Positions 6,736-14,535 of a stretch of 16,317 bases of DNA are shown here, piece by piece. How positions within the stretch are numbered: position 1 is the first letter of the stretch; each line of letters opens with the position of its first letter. The notes under the pieces were generated by a model that saw only the letters and a list, made by a program, of their open reading frames with translations, had not been told where the DNA came from and did no database searches. The position numbers and the translations under genes are program-made. Source of the DNA: Methanothrix sp. (GTDB lineage Archaea; Halobacteriota; Methanosarcinia; Methanotrichales; Methanotrichaceae); NCBI GenBank assembly GCA_028688175.1, contig JAQTYS010000028.1, positions 1 to 16,317 on the forward strand, read 5' to 3'.

Positions 6736-8282
6736 CCGGGAAGTATCGCATATTCGTCAGTTCTGTGCAGAAAGAGCTGGCTGCCGAACGTCGGGCCGTG
6801 CGCGATTTCGTTGAGGGCGATGCGCTACTGCGACGGTTTTTCGATGTGTTTTTGTTCGAGGATCTTCCTGCGTCGGATCGCAGAGCTGACGAGGTTTATC
6901 TCGAAGAAGTGGACCGCTGCGATATCTATGTAGGGCTATTCGGCAACGAATACGGCAGCGAAGATTCTGAGGGCTGCTCGCCCACGAAACGCGAATTTAT
7001 TCGTGCCAAGGCCAAAGGTAAATCCCGGTTGATATTCGTAAAAGGCTCGGAGGACAAAATGCGCCACCCGCTGATGCTTGCACTTATCCGCAAGGCAGGA
7101 GCCGAGCTGATCCGCCGCCGGTTTAGCAGCGTTACTGATCTGTTGGCCGGGCTTTATGCCAGCCTCGTGGACCAACTGGAGCGCACCGGTGACATTCACT
7201 TTGGCCCGTTCGACGCTTCTGCTTGCCAGAAGGCGAATCTTGACGATATGTCCAAGCAAAAGGTCTCCGACTTCCTGGTCCGTGCCCGAGCGGAACGCGG
7301 TTACCGGCTCGGCCTGCGCTCACCTTTGCGAGCAACTCTAAAGCACCTCAACCTCCTTGAAGGCGACAATCCCACCAACGCGGCAGTACTGCTTTTCGGC
7401 AAGGAGCCGCAACGATTTCTGCCCACATCACTTGTCAAGTGCCTGCACTTTCACGGCCCGGAGATCAGCAAGCCCATTCCGTCTTACCAGGTGTTCAAAG
7501 GCACACTTTTTGAGATGGTGGACCAGTCGGTCGATTTCGTGCTCTCTAAGATTGACCGCTCTGTGGGGACGCGTGCCCACGGTCCGCAGGCTCCGGTCAC
7601 CTACGAGCTTCCGCCTCAGGCCGTGGCCGAGGCAATCGTCAATGCCGTCGCTCACCGAGACTACGCCTCCAACGCCTCCGTTCAGGTCATGCTTTTCTCT
7701 GACCGGCTGGAGGTCTGGAATCCGGGAGAGCTGCCACCGCCGCTGAGCCTGCAATCTTTAAGCGAGCCGCACCCTTCAATCCCGCATAACCCGCTCATCG
7801 CCGAGCCGTTATTCCTGAGCCGCTACATCGAGAGGGCCGGTACGGGAACTCTCGACATGGCCAGACTGTGTGCAAAAGCAGGTCTGCCTGCACCCGAGTT
7901 TCGAGAGGAGCAGGGGCAGTTCATCCAGGTGCTGCGACGGCCACAAAGGCCGGATTTGTCGATGGAGGACAGGAACCGCGATGAGGTGCTGTGGGAGCGT
8001 GCCTTGAGCGACGTAGGCCGGGCGTTTCCAGGCGCGACCGCACAAGTTACCGCACAAGTCACCGCACAAGTCGCCATATTCTGCCAGAGGCCGAGAGCGG
8101 CACGGGAGATCATGGATCACCTCAACCTGCATCACTGGAAGACATTTCAGGCCAACTACCTAATTCCACTGATCAAGGACGGCTTGTTGGAACGCACCAT
8201 CCCGGATAAGCCCACCAGCCGTTTGCAGAAGTACCGCCTCACAGACAAAGGCCGGGCCTGGCTTGGCGGGGAAAAAGCATGA
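6732..8282 (+). CDS. DUF4062 / GHKL-like ATPase / winged-helix protein
   Basis: This is a 516-residue multidomain protein, apparently intact. Residues 5-105 fit DUF4062 (RIFVSSVQKELAAERRAVRD, CDIYVGLFGNEYG, SPTKREF), a domain usually found in signalling and defence proteins. Residues 210-380 match the COG2865/HATPase_c_4 group: NPTNAAVLLFGKEPQRF (213-229), the N-box-like EAIVNAVAHRDY (300-311), DRLEVWNPGELPPPL and HNPLIAEPLFLSRYIERAGTGT (352-373). A linker with tandem T-A-Q-V units (436-447) leads to a C-terminal winged helix (about 448-512). The usual N-terminal AlbA_2 DNA-binding domain appears to be replaced by DUF4062. The GTG start overlaps the hsdM stop by 4 nt and has GGAGG 4 nt upstream. 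Such genes often accompany type I RM loci; a role in regulation or phage defence is inferred. Confidence 0.85.
   Translation: MTGKYRIFVSSVQKELAAERRAVRDFVEGDALLRRFFDVFLFEDLPASDRRADEVYLEEVDRCDIYVGLFGNEYGSEDSEGCSPTKREFIRAKAKGKSRLIFVKGSEDKMRHPLMLALIRKAGAELIRRRFSSVTDLLAGLYASLVDQLERTGDIHFGPFDASACQKANLDDMSKQKVSDFLVRARAERGYRLGLRSPLRATLKHLNLLEGDNPTNAAVLLFGKEPQRFLPTSLVKCLHFHGPEISKPIPSYQVFKGTLFEMVDQSVDFVLSKIDRSVGTRAHGPQAPVTYELPPQAVAEAIVNAVAHRDYASNASVQVMLFSDRLEVWNPGELPPPLSLQSLSEPHPSIPHNPLIAEPLFLSRYIERAGTGTLDMARLCAKAGLPAPEFREEQGQFIQVLRRPQRPDLSMEDRNRDEVLWERALSDVGRAFPGATAQVTAQVTAQVAIFCQRPRAAREIMDHLNLHHWKTFQANYLIPLIKDGLLERTIPDKPTSRLQKYRLTDKGRAWLGGEKA
8041..8076 (+). repeat. Three tandem 12-bp units in the DUF4062 gene linker
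   Basis: The units CACAAGTTACCG, CACAAGTCACCG and CACAAGTCGCCA follow one another and encode repeated T-A-Q-V. Because the unit is 12 bp, gain or loss changes the linker by four residues without a frameshift. Tetrapeptide linkers of this sort are known in this ATPase family. Confidence 0.85.
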
Positions 8283-8389
8283 ACGACATATTCTCGACGC
8301 TGGTTGAGCTCTAGCCCAATTCGAACCGGGCCAATCCGCTGATCTTCGACCTGCATCTATCGACCTCCGCGTCGAAGTAGAGAGAAGGA
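8279..8389 (+). pseudogene. Gene fragment after the DUF4062 gene, interrupted by TAG
   Basis: An ATG at 8279 overlaps the DUF4062 stop by 4 nt, as expected for the next gene of an operon. It reads MNDIFSTLVEL, then TAG at 8312-8314, and continues in frame as PNSNRANPLIFDLHLSTSASK before TAG at 8387-8389. The overlap and open continuation suggest the 5' end of a lost third gene with a nonsense mutation. I cannot identify the family. It is too short to be sure that it ever was a gene. Confidence 0.3.
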
Positions 8390-8415
8390 ATCATAAAGGA
8401 GGAACAATACAATAC

Positions 8416-8550
8416 ATGTATGCTAAGAGTTTCTTGACCATAATATCTGGTTACGAGTTGCTTCTAGGCAGCTTAGATTTCGTGCATGCTGCTCGTATTG
8501 GAGACAATGATTTGACTGATGCAGGCGCCCAAGACGCTGTTGCTAGGTAA
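8416..8550 (+). CDS. Possible 44-residue ORF or gene scrap
   Basis: The frame starts with ATG at 8416 and stops at TAA 8548-8550. AAAGGAGGA at 8395-8403 is a strong ribosome binding site by sequence but is 12 nt from the ATG, longer than usual. The product (MYAKSFLTIISGYELLLGS and 25 more residues) has no recognised motif. It ends where homology to the following ATPase fragment begins, so it may be the 5' part of an unrelated gene joined by deletion. Confidence 0.2.
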   Translation: MYAKSFLTIISGYELLLGSLDFVHAARIGDNDLTDAGAQDAVAR

Positions 8551-9326
8551 TTCCAGGCAAACTGCGAATTCCCTGCACTATTCGCTATCCGGGCAATGCC
8601 ATTCACTCGACGGAATACTTGGATACCGAAGATTTTTCCGGGCCGCTTCCAAGGATCTTTGAGGATTCGCTCGCGTTTATCATGCGCAATCTGCACAAAG
8701 TGCAGTCCGGACAGGGTGTGAATTCACCGGGCATTCCAGAGATCCCGCAATCAGTTTTTGAAGAGCTGCTGGTCAACGCTCTGATTCACCGGGACTATCT
8801 CGTGAACGCCACGATTCGTCTATTCATTTTCGACGACCGGATTGAGATCATCAGTCCCGGACATCTGCCCAACAATCTGACTGTGGAAAAAATCCGCTCC
8901 GGCATTTCGAATATCAGAAATCCAATTCTCGTGTCCTATGCGGCCAAAGGGCTGCTGCCTTACAAGGGATTGGGATCAGGAATCAAACGCGCTCTGGAGG
9001 ACTGGCCGGACATCAGTTTCACAGATGACCGGGAAGGATCCATGTTCATCGCCACCGTTCACCGCAAAGAGCTTGATGATACGAGGCTGGCGGAAAAAAC
9101 TTCCCAGAAAAGTACCCAGAAAAGTACCCAGAAAAGTACCCAGAAAAGTACCCAGAAAATCATCGAACTCATGCAGAATGATCCTACCATCACCATCGCA
9201 GACCTTGCCCTGCGCATTGGTATTACAGAGTGGGCTATCAAGAAGCAAATAAGAAAAATGAAGGCGCAAGGTCACATCCAGCGCATCGGTCCGGATAAAG
9301 GTGGCCGCTGGCAGGTGGCAGAGTAA
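8547..9326 (+). pseudogene. COG2865-like GHKL ATPase / winged-helix protein, 5'-truncated
   Basis: This frame belongs to the same family as the upstream DUF4062 ATPase but lacks the N-terminal half. Family-like sequence begins just after a TAG at 8544-8546 (KLRIPCTIRYPGN, STEYLDTEDFSGPLPRIFED), upstream of the first possible start, a TTG at 8619. The open part from 8619 encodes 235 residues: the ATPase N-box EELLVNALIHRDY (48-60), DDRIEIISPGHLPNNL, NPILVSYAAKGLLPYKGLGSG, an S/T-Q-K-S repeat linker and a C-terminal winged helix. The AlbA_2 domain and the family's LLFGK segment are missing. Either it is a decaying remnant or a shortened protein is made from TTG; the first is more likely. Confidence 0.7.
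9103..9159 (+). repeat. Four and a half tandem 12-bp units in the ATPase linker
   Basis: The unit CCCAGAAAAGTA is repeated perfectly at 9103-9150 (four copies) and partly at 9151-9159, encoding T-Q-K-S units. The copies show no internal divergence, unlike the imperfect repeats in the DUF4062 gene, which suggests recent expansion or contraction by slippage. Confidence 0.95.
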
Positions 9327-9387
9327 ATTTCCCCGAAATCTAAACAAGAAACATTAAAAAGAGAAGGCGTCAGGCTGGCCGACTGGC
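9327..9387 (-). terminator. Convergent spacer with T-rich run after gatB
   Basis: This 61-bp spacer separates the truncated ATPase gene from the convergent gatB. On the minus strand it contains TTCTCTTTTTAATGTTTC (about 9347-9364), a T-rich run suited to archaeal intrinsic termination of gatB. No clean stem-loop is present. Confidence 0.35.
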
Positions 9388-10803
9388 TCAGACCCGATCC
9401 ACCTCTTCCTTCACCAGCCTGTGCACCTCGCCGGCATCGGCCTTGCCGCGCGTCTTCTTCATGACCAGGCCCACAATGAAGTTGAGAGCCCTCTCGCTGC
9501 CTGCCCGGTAGTCGGCCACTGCCGCAGCGCTCTCTTTCACGGCTTCATGCACCGCTCTTTGCACGGCATCGTCCTCTGCCCTGCCTAGGCCCAAAGCTTT
9601 GACAATCTCCTGAGGTGAGCCGCCCTTCTTGTCCAGCAGAGCACGTATGATCTGCACCGCACCGTCCTCGGTGATCGAACTCGTCTCAAGCATCTGCACG
9701 ATCGCAACCATTTGCTCCGGGTGGAAGCTTTCAATGGTCAGGTCCCGATAGTTCAGCTCGCCCTTGAGCACATCTGCGATCCAGACGGCAGCCATCTTGG
9801 GCGAGGCCCGCGCGGCAACAGCTTCATAGAAGTTGGCCAGCTTGATCTCGGATGTAAGGGATTTGGCATGATCATCCGCCAGGCCGTACTGCTTGACAAA
9901 CCTCTCCCTCTTGACATCGGGCAGCTCGGGCAGCGTCGCCCGGATGTCCGGCACCCAGGAGGCAATGCGCAGGACTGCCAGATCGGCCTCTGGGAAGTAG
10001 CGGTAATCGTGCGCTCCCACCTTGCTTCTGATGGATACGGTAATGTTTCTGATCTCATCAAAGTGGCGCGTCTCCTGGACCACCTTGATGTTCCTTCTCT
10101 GCAGATTCTTCTGCCGGGTGATCTCGTAGGAGAGGGCCTTCTCCACGCCCTTGAATCCGGAGATATTCTTGACCTCGGAGCGGTCCCCGCCCTTCAAGGA
10201 GATGTTGGCATCCACCCGCATGGACCCTTCCAGTGAGCCATCGAAGACATCCAGATACTCGAGAATGCTCTTCAGCTTATCCAGGAAAGCGCGTGCCTCC
10301 TTAGGTGAGCACAGGTCCGGCTCGGTCACCACTTCCAGCAATGGCATGCCGCAGCGGTTGTAGTCCACCATGGTGTACTTGGCCTTATCAATGGTTCCTG
10401 CATGCACGAGGCGCCCTGGGTCCTCCTCCATATGCGCCCGATTGATGCGGATATTCCGCTCATTTCCATCGTCGCCTAAAATCATGATGTGGCCGTTGGT
10501 GGCCAGGGGATAGTCGTACTGGCTGATCTGAAATCCCTTGGGCAGATCGGGATAATAGTAGTTCTTGCGGTAGAAGAATGTCTCCTCCTCGATTTTGCAG
10601 TTAAGTGCCAGGCCTACCTTGATGCCGTACTCCACTGCTTTGCGGTTGATCACCGGCAGTGAGCCGGGCAGTCCCAGGCAGACTGGGCAGGTGTGGCTGT
10701 TGGGCGCAGTGTCGTGGTAGGCGGTCGAGCAGCCGCAAAACATCTTGGACTGCAGACGGTTGAGTTGCACATGAATCTCCAGGCCGATGATGACATCTTC
10801 CAT
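9388..10803 (-). CDS. gatB: Asp/Glu-tRNA amidotransferase subunit B (GatB)
   Basis: GatB is the kinase and tRNA-binding subunit of GatCAB. It phosphorylates the carboxylate of the mischarged tRNA, which is then amidated with ammonia from GatA. In archaea the main product is Asn-tRNA(Asn), since Gln-tRNA is usually made by GatDE. The zinc-site cysteines C23, C25, C39 and C42 are present, followed by the cradle-domain landmarks YYYPDLPKGFQISQYDYPL and EEDPGRLVHAG. The end is a YqeY-like tail domain. The length of 471 residues is normal. The ATG follows the gatA stop directly, with GGAGGTGG just upstream inside gatA. The last 90 or so codons have a mutated second copy at 5783-5990, so the present 3' end may have been supplied by the inserted element. 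Confidence 0.95.
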   Translation of the reverse strand: MEDVIIGLEIHVQLNRLQSKMFCGCSTAYHDTAPNSHTCPVCLGLPGSLPVINRKAVEYGIKVGLALNCKIEEETFFYRKNYYYPDLPKGFQISQYDYPLATNGHIMILGDDGNERNIRINRAHMEEDPGRLVHAGTIDKAKYTMVDYNRCGMPLLEVVTEPDLCSPKEARAFLDKLKSILEYLDVFDGSLEGSMRVDANISLKGGDRSEVKNISGFKGVEKALSYEITRQKNLQRRNIKVVQETRHFDEIRNITVSIRSKVGAHDYRYFPEADLAVLRIASWVPDIRATLPELPDVKRERFVKQYGLADDHAKSLTSEIKLANFYEAVAARASPKMAAVWIADVLKGELNYRDLTIESFHPEQMVAIVQMLETSSITEDGAVQIIRALLDKKGGSPQEIVKALGLGRAEDDAVQRAVHEAVKESAAAVADYRAGSERALNFIVGLVMKKTRGKADAGEVHRLVKEEVDRV

Positions 10804-12222
10804 TTAGACCACCTCCGGTTTTACCTCATGGAAGGGCGTGGCCGCCTCAAAGGCGGCTGCAGTGCGAAGCACCGCCGCCTCACCGAAGTGCGGCCCCATA
10901 AGCTGCAAGCCGATGGGCAGCCGCCCGGAGAAACCGCAGGGCACAGATATGGCCGGCACTCCTGCCAGATTGATGGGCACGGTGAAGACATCTGCCATAT
11001 AAAGAGACAGCGGATCATTGATGCGCTCGCCGATCTTGAAGGCCGGAATGGGCATGGTCGGACTGGCCAGAATATCTACATCCTTAAAAGCATGCAAGAA
11101 GTCCTCCTTGATCAGCGTCCTCACCTGGAGGGCTTTGAGATAGTATCGTCCGTAGTAGCCGGCTGAGAGGGCATATGTGCCGAGAATTATGCGCCTTTTG
11201 ACCTCTGGGCCGAAGCCCTGGGCACGAATGGCCGAGAAGGTGGTATGCCAATCCTTGTCCTCGCCCAGCCGGGAGCCATAGCGCAGGCCGTCGAAGCGGG
11301 CCAAGTTGGACGAAGCCTCGCTCATGGCGATGACGTAGTAGGCGGCCAGAGCGTAGCGAGTATGGGGCAGGCTGACCTCCTTCCAGGATGCACCTAATGA
11401 CTCAAGGGTGGAAATCGCCCCCCAAACCGCCTTCTCTACATCCTGATCTACTCCTTCACCAAAGTACTCCTTGGGAATTCCGATCTTCAGGCCAGCCACG
11501 CCGCCCTGCAGCCCGGACAAATAACTGCGACGCTCTCCCTGAGCTGATGTGGAATCCCTCTCGTCATGCCCGGAGATGACCTCCATGAGAAGAGCGGTAT
11601 CCTCTACCGTATGAGTGAGCGGCCCGATCTGCTCCAGAGAGTTGGCATAGGCCACCAGGCCGTAGCGTGAGACCAGACCGTAGGTGGGCTTGAGTCCCAC
11701 GATGCCGCAAAAGGATGCCGGACAGCGCACCGATCCGCCCGTATCCGACCCCAAAGCGCAGGGTGCTTCGCCGCCTGCCACCACTGCCGCGCTGCCGCCG
11801 CTGGAGCCGCCCGGAACGCGAGTCAGATCCCAGGGATTTTTTGTCGGCCCAAAGCAGCTTGTCTCGGTGGATGTGCCCATGGCAAACTCGTCCATGTTAG
11901 TCTTGCCCATGATGATTGCCCCCTCTGCCTTGAGTCGCTCTATAACATGGGCATCATATGGCGGGATATAGCCGCGCAATATTCGAGAGCTGCAATTGGT
12001 CTCAATTCCCTTGGTGGATATGCACTCTTTGATGGCGATGGGCACCCCCGCCAGAAGGCCCCTGCCCGGATTTCTGTCGAATTGCTTTGCCTGCATTAAT
12101 GCGCTCTCTTTTGCCAAGGTGGTGAAGGCATTGAGGGAACTCTTCTCGATCTTCTCAAAGAGCCGGCAAAGGTATTCCTCGCATGATTCGGCTTGGAGCT
12201 TGGCTTTTAATTCTGAGAGCAT
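10804..12222 (-). CDS. gatA: Asp/Glu-tRNA amidotransferase subunit A (GatA)
   Basis: GatA is the glutamine amidase of GatCAB; it releases ammonia that is channelled to GatB. It is an amidase-signature enzyme with a Lys-cisSer-Ser triad that I place at K65 (in GVPIAIKECIS), S140 (in VPGGSSGGSAAVVAGG) and S164 (in LGSDTGGSVRCPASF). The 24-residue spacing of the two serines matches the family. The length of 472 residues is normal. The start lies 2 nt after the gatC stop and no strong ribosome binding site is seen, so translation is probably coupled to gatC. Confidence 0.95.
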   Translation of the reverse strand: MLSELKAKLQAESCEEYLCRLFEKIEKSSLNAFTTLAKESALMQAKQFDRNPGRGLLAGVPIAIKECISTKGIETNCSSRILRGYIPPYDAHVIERLKAEGAIIMGKTNMDEFAMGTSTETSCFGPTKNPWDLTRVPGGSSGGSAAVVAGGEAPCALGSDTGGSVRCPASFCGIVGLKPTYGLVSRYGLVAYANSLEQIGPLTHTVEDTALLMEVISGHDERDSTSAQGERRSYLSGLQGGVAGLKIGIPKEYFGEGVDQDVEKAVWGAISTLESLGASWKEVSLPHTRYALAAYYVIAMSEASSNLARFDGLRYGSRLGEDKDWHTTFSAIRAQGFGPEVKRRIILGTYALSAGYYGRYYLKALQVRTLIKEDFLHAFKDVDILASPTMPIPAFKIGERINDPLSLYMADVFTVPINLAGVPAISVPCGFSGRLPIGLQLMGPHFGEAAVLRTAAAFEAATPFHEVKPEVV

Positions 12223-12224
12223 GA

Positions 12225-12506
12225 TTACACAATCCTGGGGCTCTTAAAGTAGCCATTTTCCGTTCGCGGCGCATTATCGAGCGCTTGCTCCTGGGAGAGG
12301 GAATTATAGGCAGCATCCTCTCGAAAGATATTAGCCAGATCTACCACGCGGTAGGTGGGCTTTACGCCTTCTGTGTCCACCTCATCCAGCTGGTGGAAGT
12401 ACTCCAGAATGGTATTGAAATGCTCCACTAATCCATCTTTCTCTTCATCTTCGATCTTGATGCTGGCAAGCCAGCTGATGTGCTCTACATCTTCCCTGGT
12501 GATCAT
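12225..12506 (-). CDS. gatC: Asp/Glu-tRNA amidotransferase subunit C (GatC)
   Basis: GatC is the small subunit that wraps around GatA and GatB and stabilises the complex. The 93-residue product shows the usual N-terminal helix pattern (ITREDVEHISWLASIKI), the HFNTILEYFHQLDEVDTEGV segment and a C-terminal belt ending FKSPRIV. It is the first gene of gatCAB and is read from its own upstream promoter. The start ATG at 12506 is the family-like position; another ATG lies 5 nt upstream in a different frame. Confidence 0.93.
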   Translation of the reverse strand: MITREDVEHISWLASIKIEDEEKDGLVEHFNTILEYFHQLDEVDTEGVKPTYRVVDLANIFREDAAYNSLSQEQALDNAPRTENGYFKSPRIV

Positions 12507-12583
12507 GTCATCCCACGCATTTAACCATCTGCATGCTCGCTTCCTTTATCCAAATGTACAAGGCGCTAAGGATCACCTTATCA

Positions 12584-12597
12584 GATATAAAGGCTCT
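12584..12597 (-). promoter_or_regulatory. Putative gatCAB promoter
   Basis: On the minus strand the sequence AGAGCCTTTATATC holds a TATA-like TTTATATC (12584-12591) preceded by a BRE-like purine run. Transcription would start near 12560, giving a leader of about 55 nt before gatC. Confidence 0.4.
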
Positions 12598-12907
12598 TTT
12601 CGCCAACCACCCGAGCAATCTGATCTATCTGATCGAGCGCCGGGTTTTTTAGCAGGTGGGTGTTTTTGGTATTGTGGTTTCCCATGCGTGCCAACCAATC
12701 TGCTCAATTGATATGGAGCCTTGCAAAGCCAAAAGCCTTAATAATTCTCGCGAAAGAACACGCGAAAGGATTAAGGAAATGAATTTAGGAAATTGATTAA
12801 GGGAAGAAGATAACCTTGTCACTAGCAATATTATTGTCTTGGTGGGGTGCTTTCTAGAAGATGGAGAAAAATACGACTGATTCTTGGTTGCATATATTAG
12901 GGGAATC
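12598..12907. other. Divergent gap between gatC and the FAD enzyme gene
   Basis: No gene is visible here. Two short direct repeats stand out: CGCGAAAG at 12749-12756 and 12761-12768 (12 bp apart), and GATTAAGG at 12769-12776 and 12795-12802. They could be regulator sites for the FAD enzyme gene. AGGGG at 12899-12903 lies 4 nt before the ATG at 12908 and sets that start. AAAAATAC near 12866-12873 could be a weak TATA element. Confidence 0.35.
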
Positions 12908-14224
12908 ATGAAAAGAGATGTCATTGTGATTGGTTCAGGAATCAGTGGCTTATTGTCCGCTCTAGCGCTCTCTAGAGAGGGCAGAAAGGTAATGATTCTG
13001 GAGAAAGAGAGTTACATTGGTGGAGTCTGTCGCTCGTATGACGTTTTAGGCTATCGTGTCGATACCGGCCCACACATCATAACAAGGCTGGAAAACGGCC
13101 CGCTCAGGGAATTGATGGACAGATATTTCAAAATAGTTCCCCAATTTGTGCCATCCGGAAAGTATTATGTAAAAATCGGCAGCGACATAAAGCCATTTCC
13201 ATGGAGCATAAATTCCTGGCTGACCTTCGGGTTGCTTCCCATGACAGACAGGTTGCTTTTGATGAGGGCGCTGTTTAATATCATGTATCTGAAAAATGCC
13301 GGCAAGGATTTTTCCGACATCACACTCTCCCAGATTCTTCCCAATAAAGTCTCCATAACGACACGAAGATTTCTGGATTGGCTTTGTTACTTCATGGTTG
13401 GAACATCCATAGAAAATGCGCCCATATCTCGATTCGTGGACAATAAGACCAATAATCCCAGATCGGTTCCTTATGTAGGAAAACTGTATGATCTGTTTAT
13501 AAAGGAAGGTGCTACAGACCAGGGATACCCCAAAGGTGGTCTGCAATCCATTATAAGCTCCATAGTTGAATCATTTCCTAAAGATCGTGTGGAGATTAAA
13601 ACTAATGTTGCCGTAAAAAAGATAGAATGCGGCGAGCGAGTCAAAGGTGTGATAACCTCGGAAGACTGCTTTGATTGCGATACGGTTGTTTATTCCGGAT
13701 TTTCATCCGACCTACCTTATCTGATTGATAACCTGCCCGTTGAATACATCCAGAATTTGACCTCCATTAAAAGAGTCAATTCCCTTTCCATTTGGTTGGG
13801 CCTGACCAAAAAAATCTTCAACAATTATGGTACAGAAATGTGGGTCGACTCCGATCCATATGCCTGGGTAATCCCGACCTCAAATTACGATCCTATGCTA
13901 GCACCCAAAGGAAATCAACTGGTAGGTTTCGCGTTTACCTTGCCAGGCAGTTATGATGCATCGACAATAAAGAGGAAGGCATTCCAAACGATAGTTGATA
14001 ACATTCCGGATATTGAAAAGCATATCGATATGATACATTACCAGGAATTGATTCCTGAAAAAGCATCATGGGGCATAAATTGTGGTTTTGGAGACATAAG
14101 AACTCCAATAAATAACTTATACTGTGTGGGCACCGATACCACAAAGAGAAGTGCTGGCGTCAATCGATCGGCATATTCTGTTATGGAGTTCCTGAAGATC
14201 ATAAAAGCAGACGGAAATTTATAA
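12908..14224 (+). CDS. FAD-dependent oxidoreductase, phytoene dehydrogenase-like
   Basis: This 438-residue flavoprotein belongs to the phytoene dehydrogenase/protoporphyrinogen oxidase-like group. The N-terminal FAD fold has GSGISG at residues 9-14, the ribose-binding E32 after VMILEKE, and IGGVCRSY. DTGPHI at 52-57 follows. The C-terminus carries the second FAD-binding strand, YCVGTDTTKRSAGVNRSAYS. The middle shows no motif that reveals the substrate; isoprenoid or carotenoid-type desaturation is possible but unproven. A longer frame opens with TTG at 12884, but the Rossmann-fold position and AGGGG favour ATG 12908. The codons are richer in A and T than those of gatCAB (many AAA, ATA, AAT), hinting at a different history. 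It is monocistronic. Confidence 0.8.
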   Translation: MKRDVIVIGSGISGLLSALALSREGRKVMILEKESYIGGVCRSYDVLGYRVDTGPHIITRLENGPLRELMDRYFKIVPQFVPSGKYYVKIGSDIKPFPWSINSWLTFGLLPMTDRLLLMRALFNIMYLKNAGKDFSDITLSQILPNKVSITTRRFLDWLCYFMVGTSIENAPISRFVDNKTNNPRSVPYVGKLYDLFIKEGATDQGYPKGGLQSIISSIVESFPKDRVEIKTNVAVKKIECGERVKGVITSEDCFDCDTVVYSGFSSDLPYLIDNLPVEYIQNLTSIKRVNSLSIWLGLTKKIFNNYGTEMWVDSDPYAWVIPTSNYDPMLAPKGNQLVGFAFTLPGSYDASTIKRKAFQTIVDNIPDIEKHIDMIHYQELIPEKASWGINCGFGDIRTPINNLYCVGTDTTKRSAGVNRSAYSVMEFLKIIKADGNL

Positions 14225-14535
14225 TGGATCAGAATAGTTCCTTTTGCCTCGAATAATGCCCAAATGGTTCAATTCATATGAATAGTAGGATGCCCATGAC
14301 TTTCATGGCAACTATAATTTTTACGCTGTTTGCCCTTATTGTTAAATCAGGGCAGCAATCTGGCGATTCGAACCATTTCTGATCTTTTGCTACGAAAATG
14401 AACAATTAATGAAGAATTTACAGATACGACTTTCGCACCAAATTAGCAGTTCGTTCGGCTCAGTTATTATATATCGTTCCATGCAGGGGTGGACCAGTCA
14501 TTACAGCAAAGGACCTGATGAAAGGAGATCGAAAC
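14225..14535 (+). promoter_or_regulatory. Gap with palindromes and promoter of the small HTH gene
   Basis: No gene is visible in the first 290 bp. A perfect 12-bp palindrome, ATTCATATGAAT, lies at 14272-14283, and a stem-loop with arms TGCCCATGA and TCATGGCA at about 14290-14310. The latter could terminate the FAD enzyme transcript. A TATA-like TTATTATATATC lies at 14464-14475, predicting transcription from about 14500. AAAGGAGA at 14521-14528 is 7 nt before the ATG at 14536 and decides that start over the ATG at 14518. Confidence 0.4.

Noticed and set aside
8312..8314. TAG read as pyrrolysine in the fragment after the DUF4062 gene
   Set aside because: The second frame stop is also TAG, the fragment is not a pyrrolysine-containing family, and the surroundings are full of decayed genes.
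9103..9159. CRISPR-like regular repeats
   Set aside because: The 12-bp units have no spacers and lie in frame inside a coding region.
5783..9387. Island as a transposon or insertion sequence
   Set aside because: No transposase, terminal inverted repeats or short target duplications are visible; only the gatB 3' end is duplicated.
9712..10236. 174-codon plus-strand frame inside gatB
   Set aside because: Antisense shadow of a well-supported gene.
14345..14385. GGTTCGAATC on the minus strand, resembling a tRNA T-loop
   Set aside because: The flanking bases do not form a five-pair T stem, and no acceptor, D or anticodon arm can be drawn around it.
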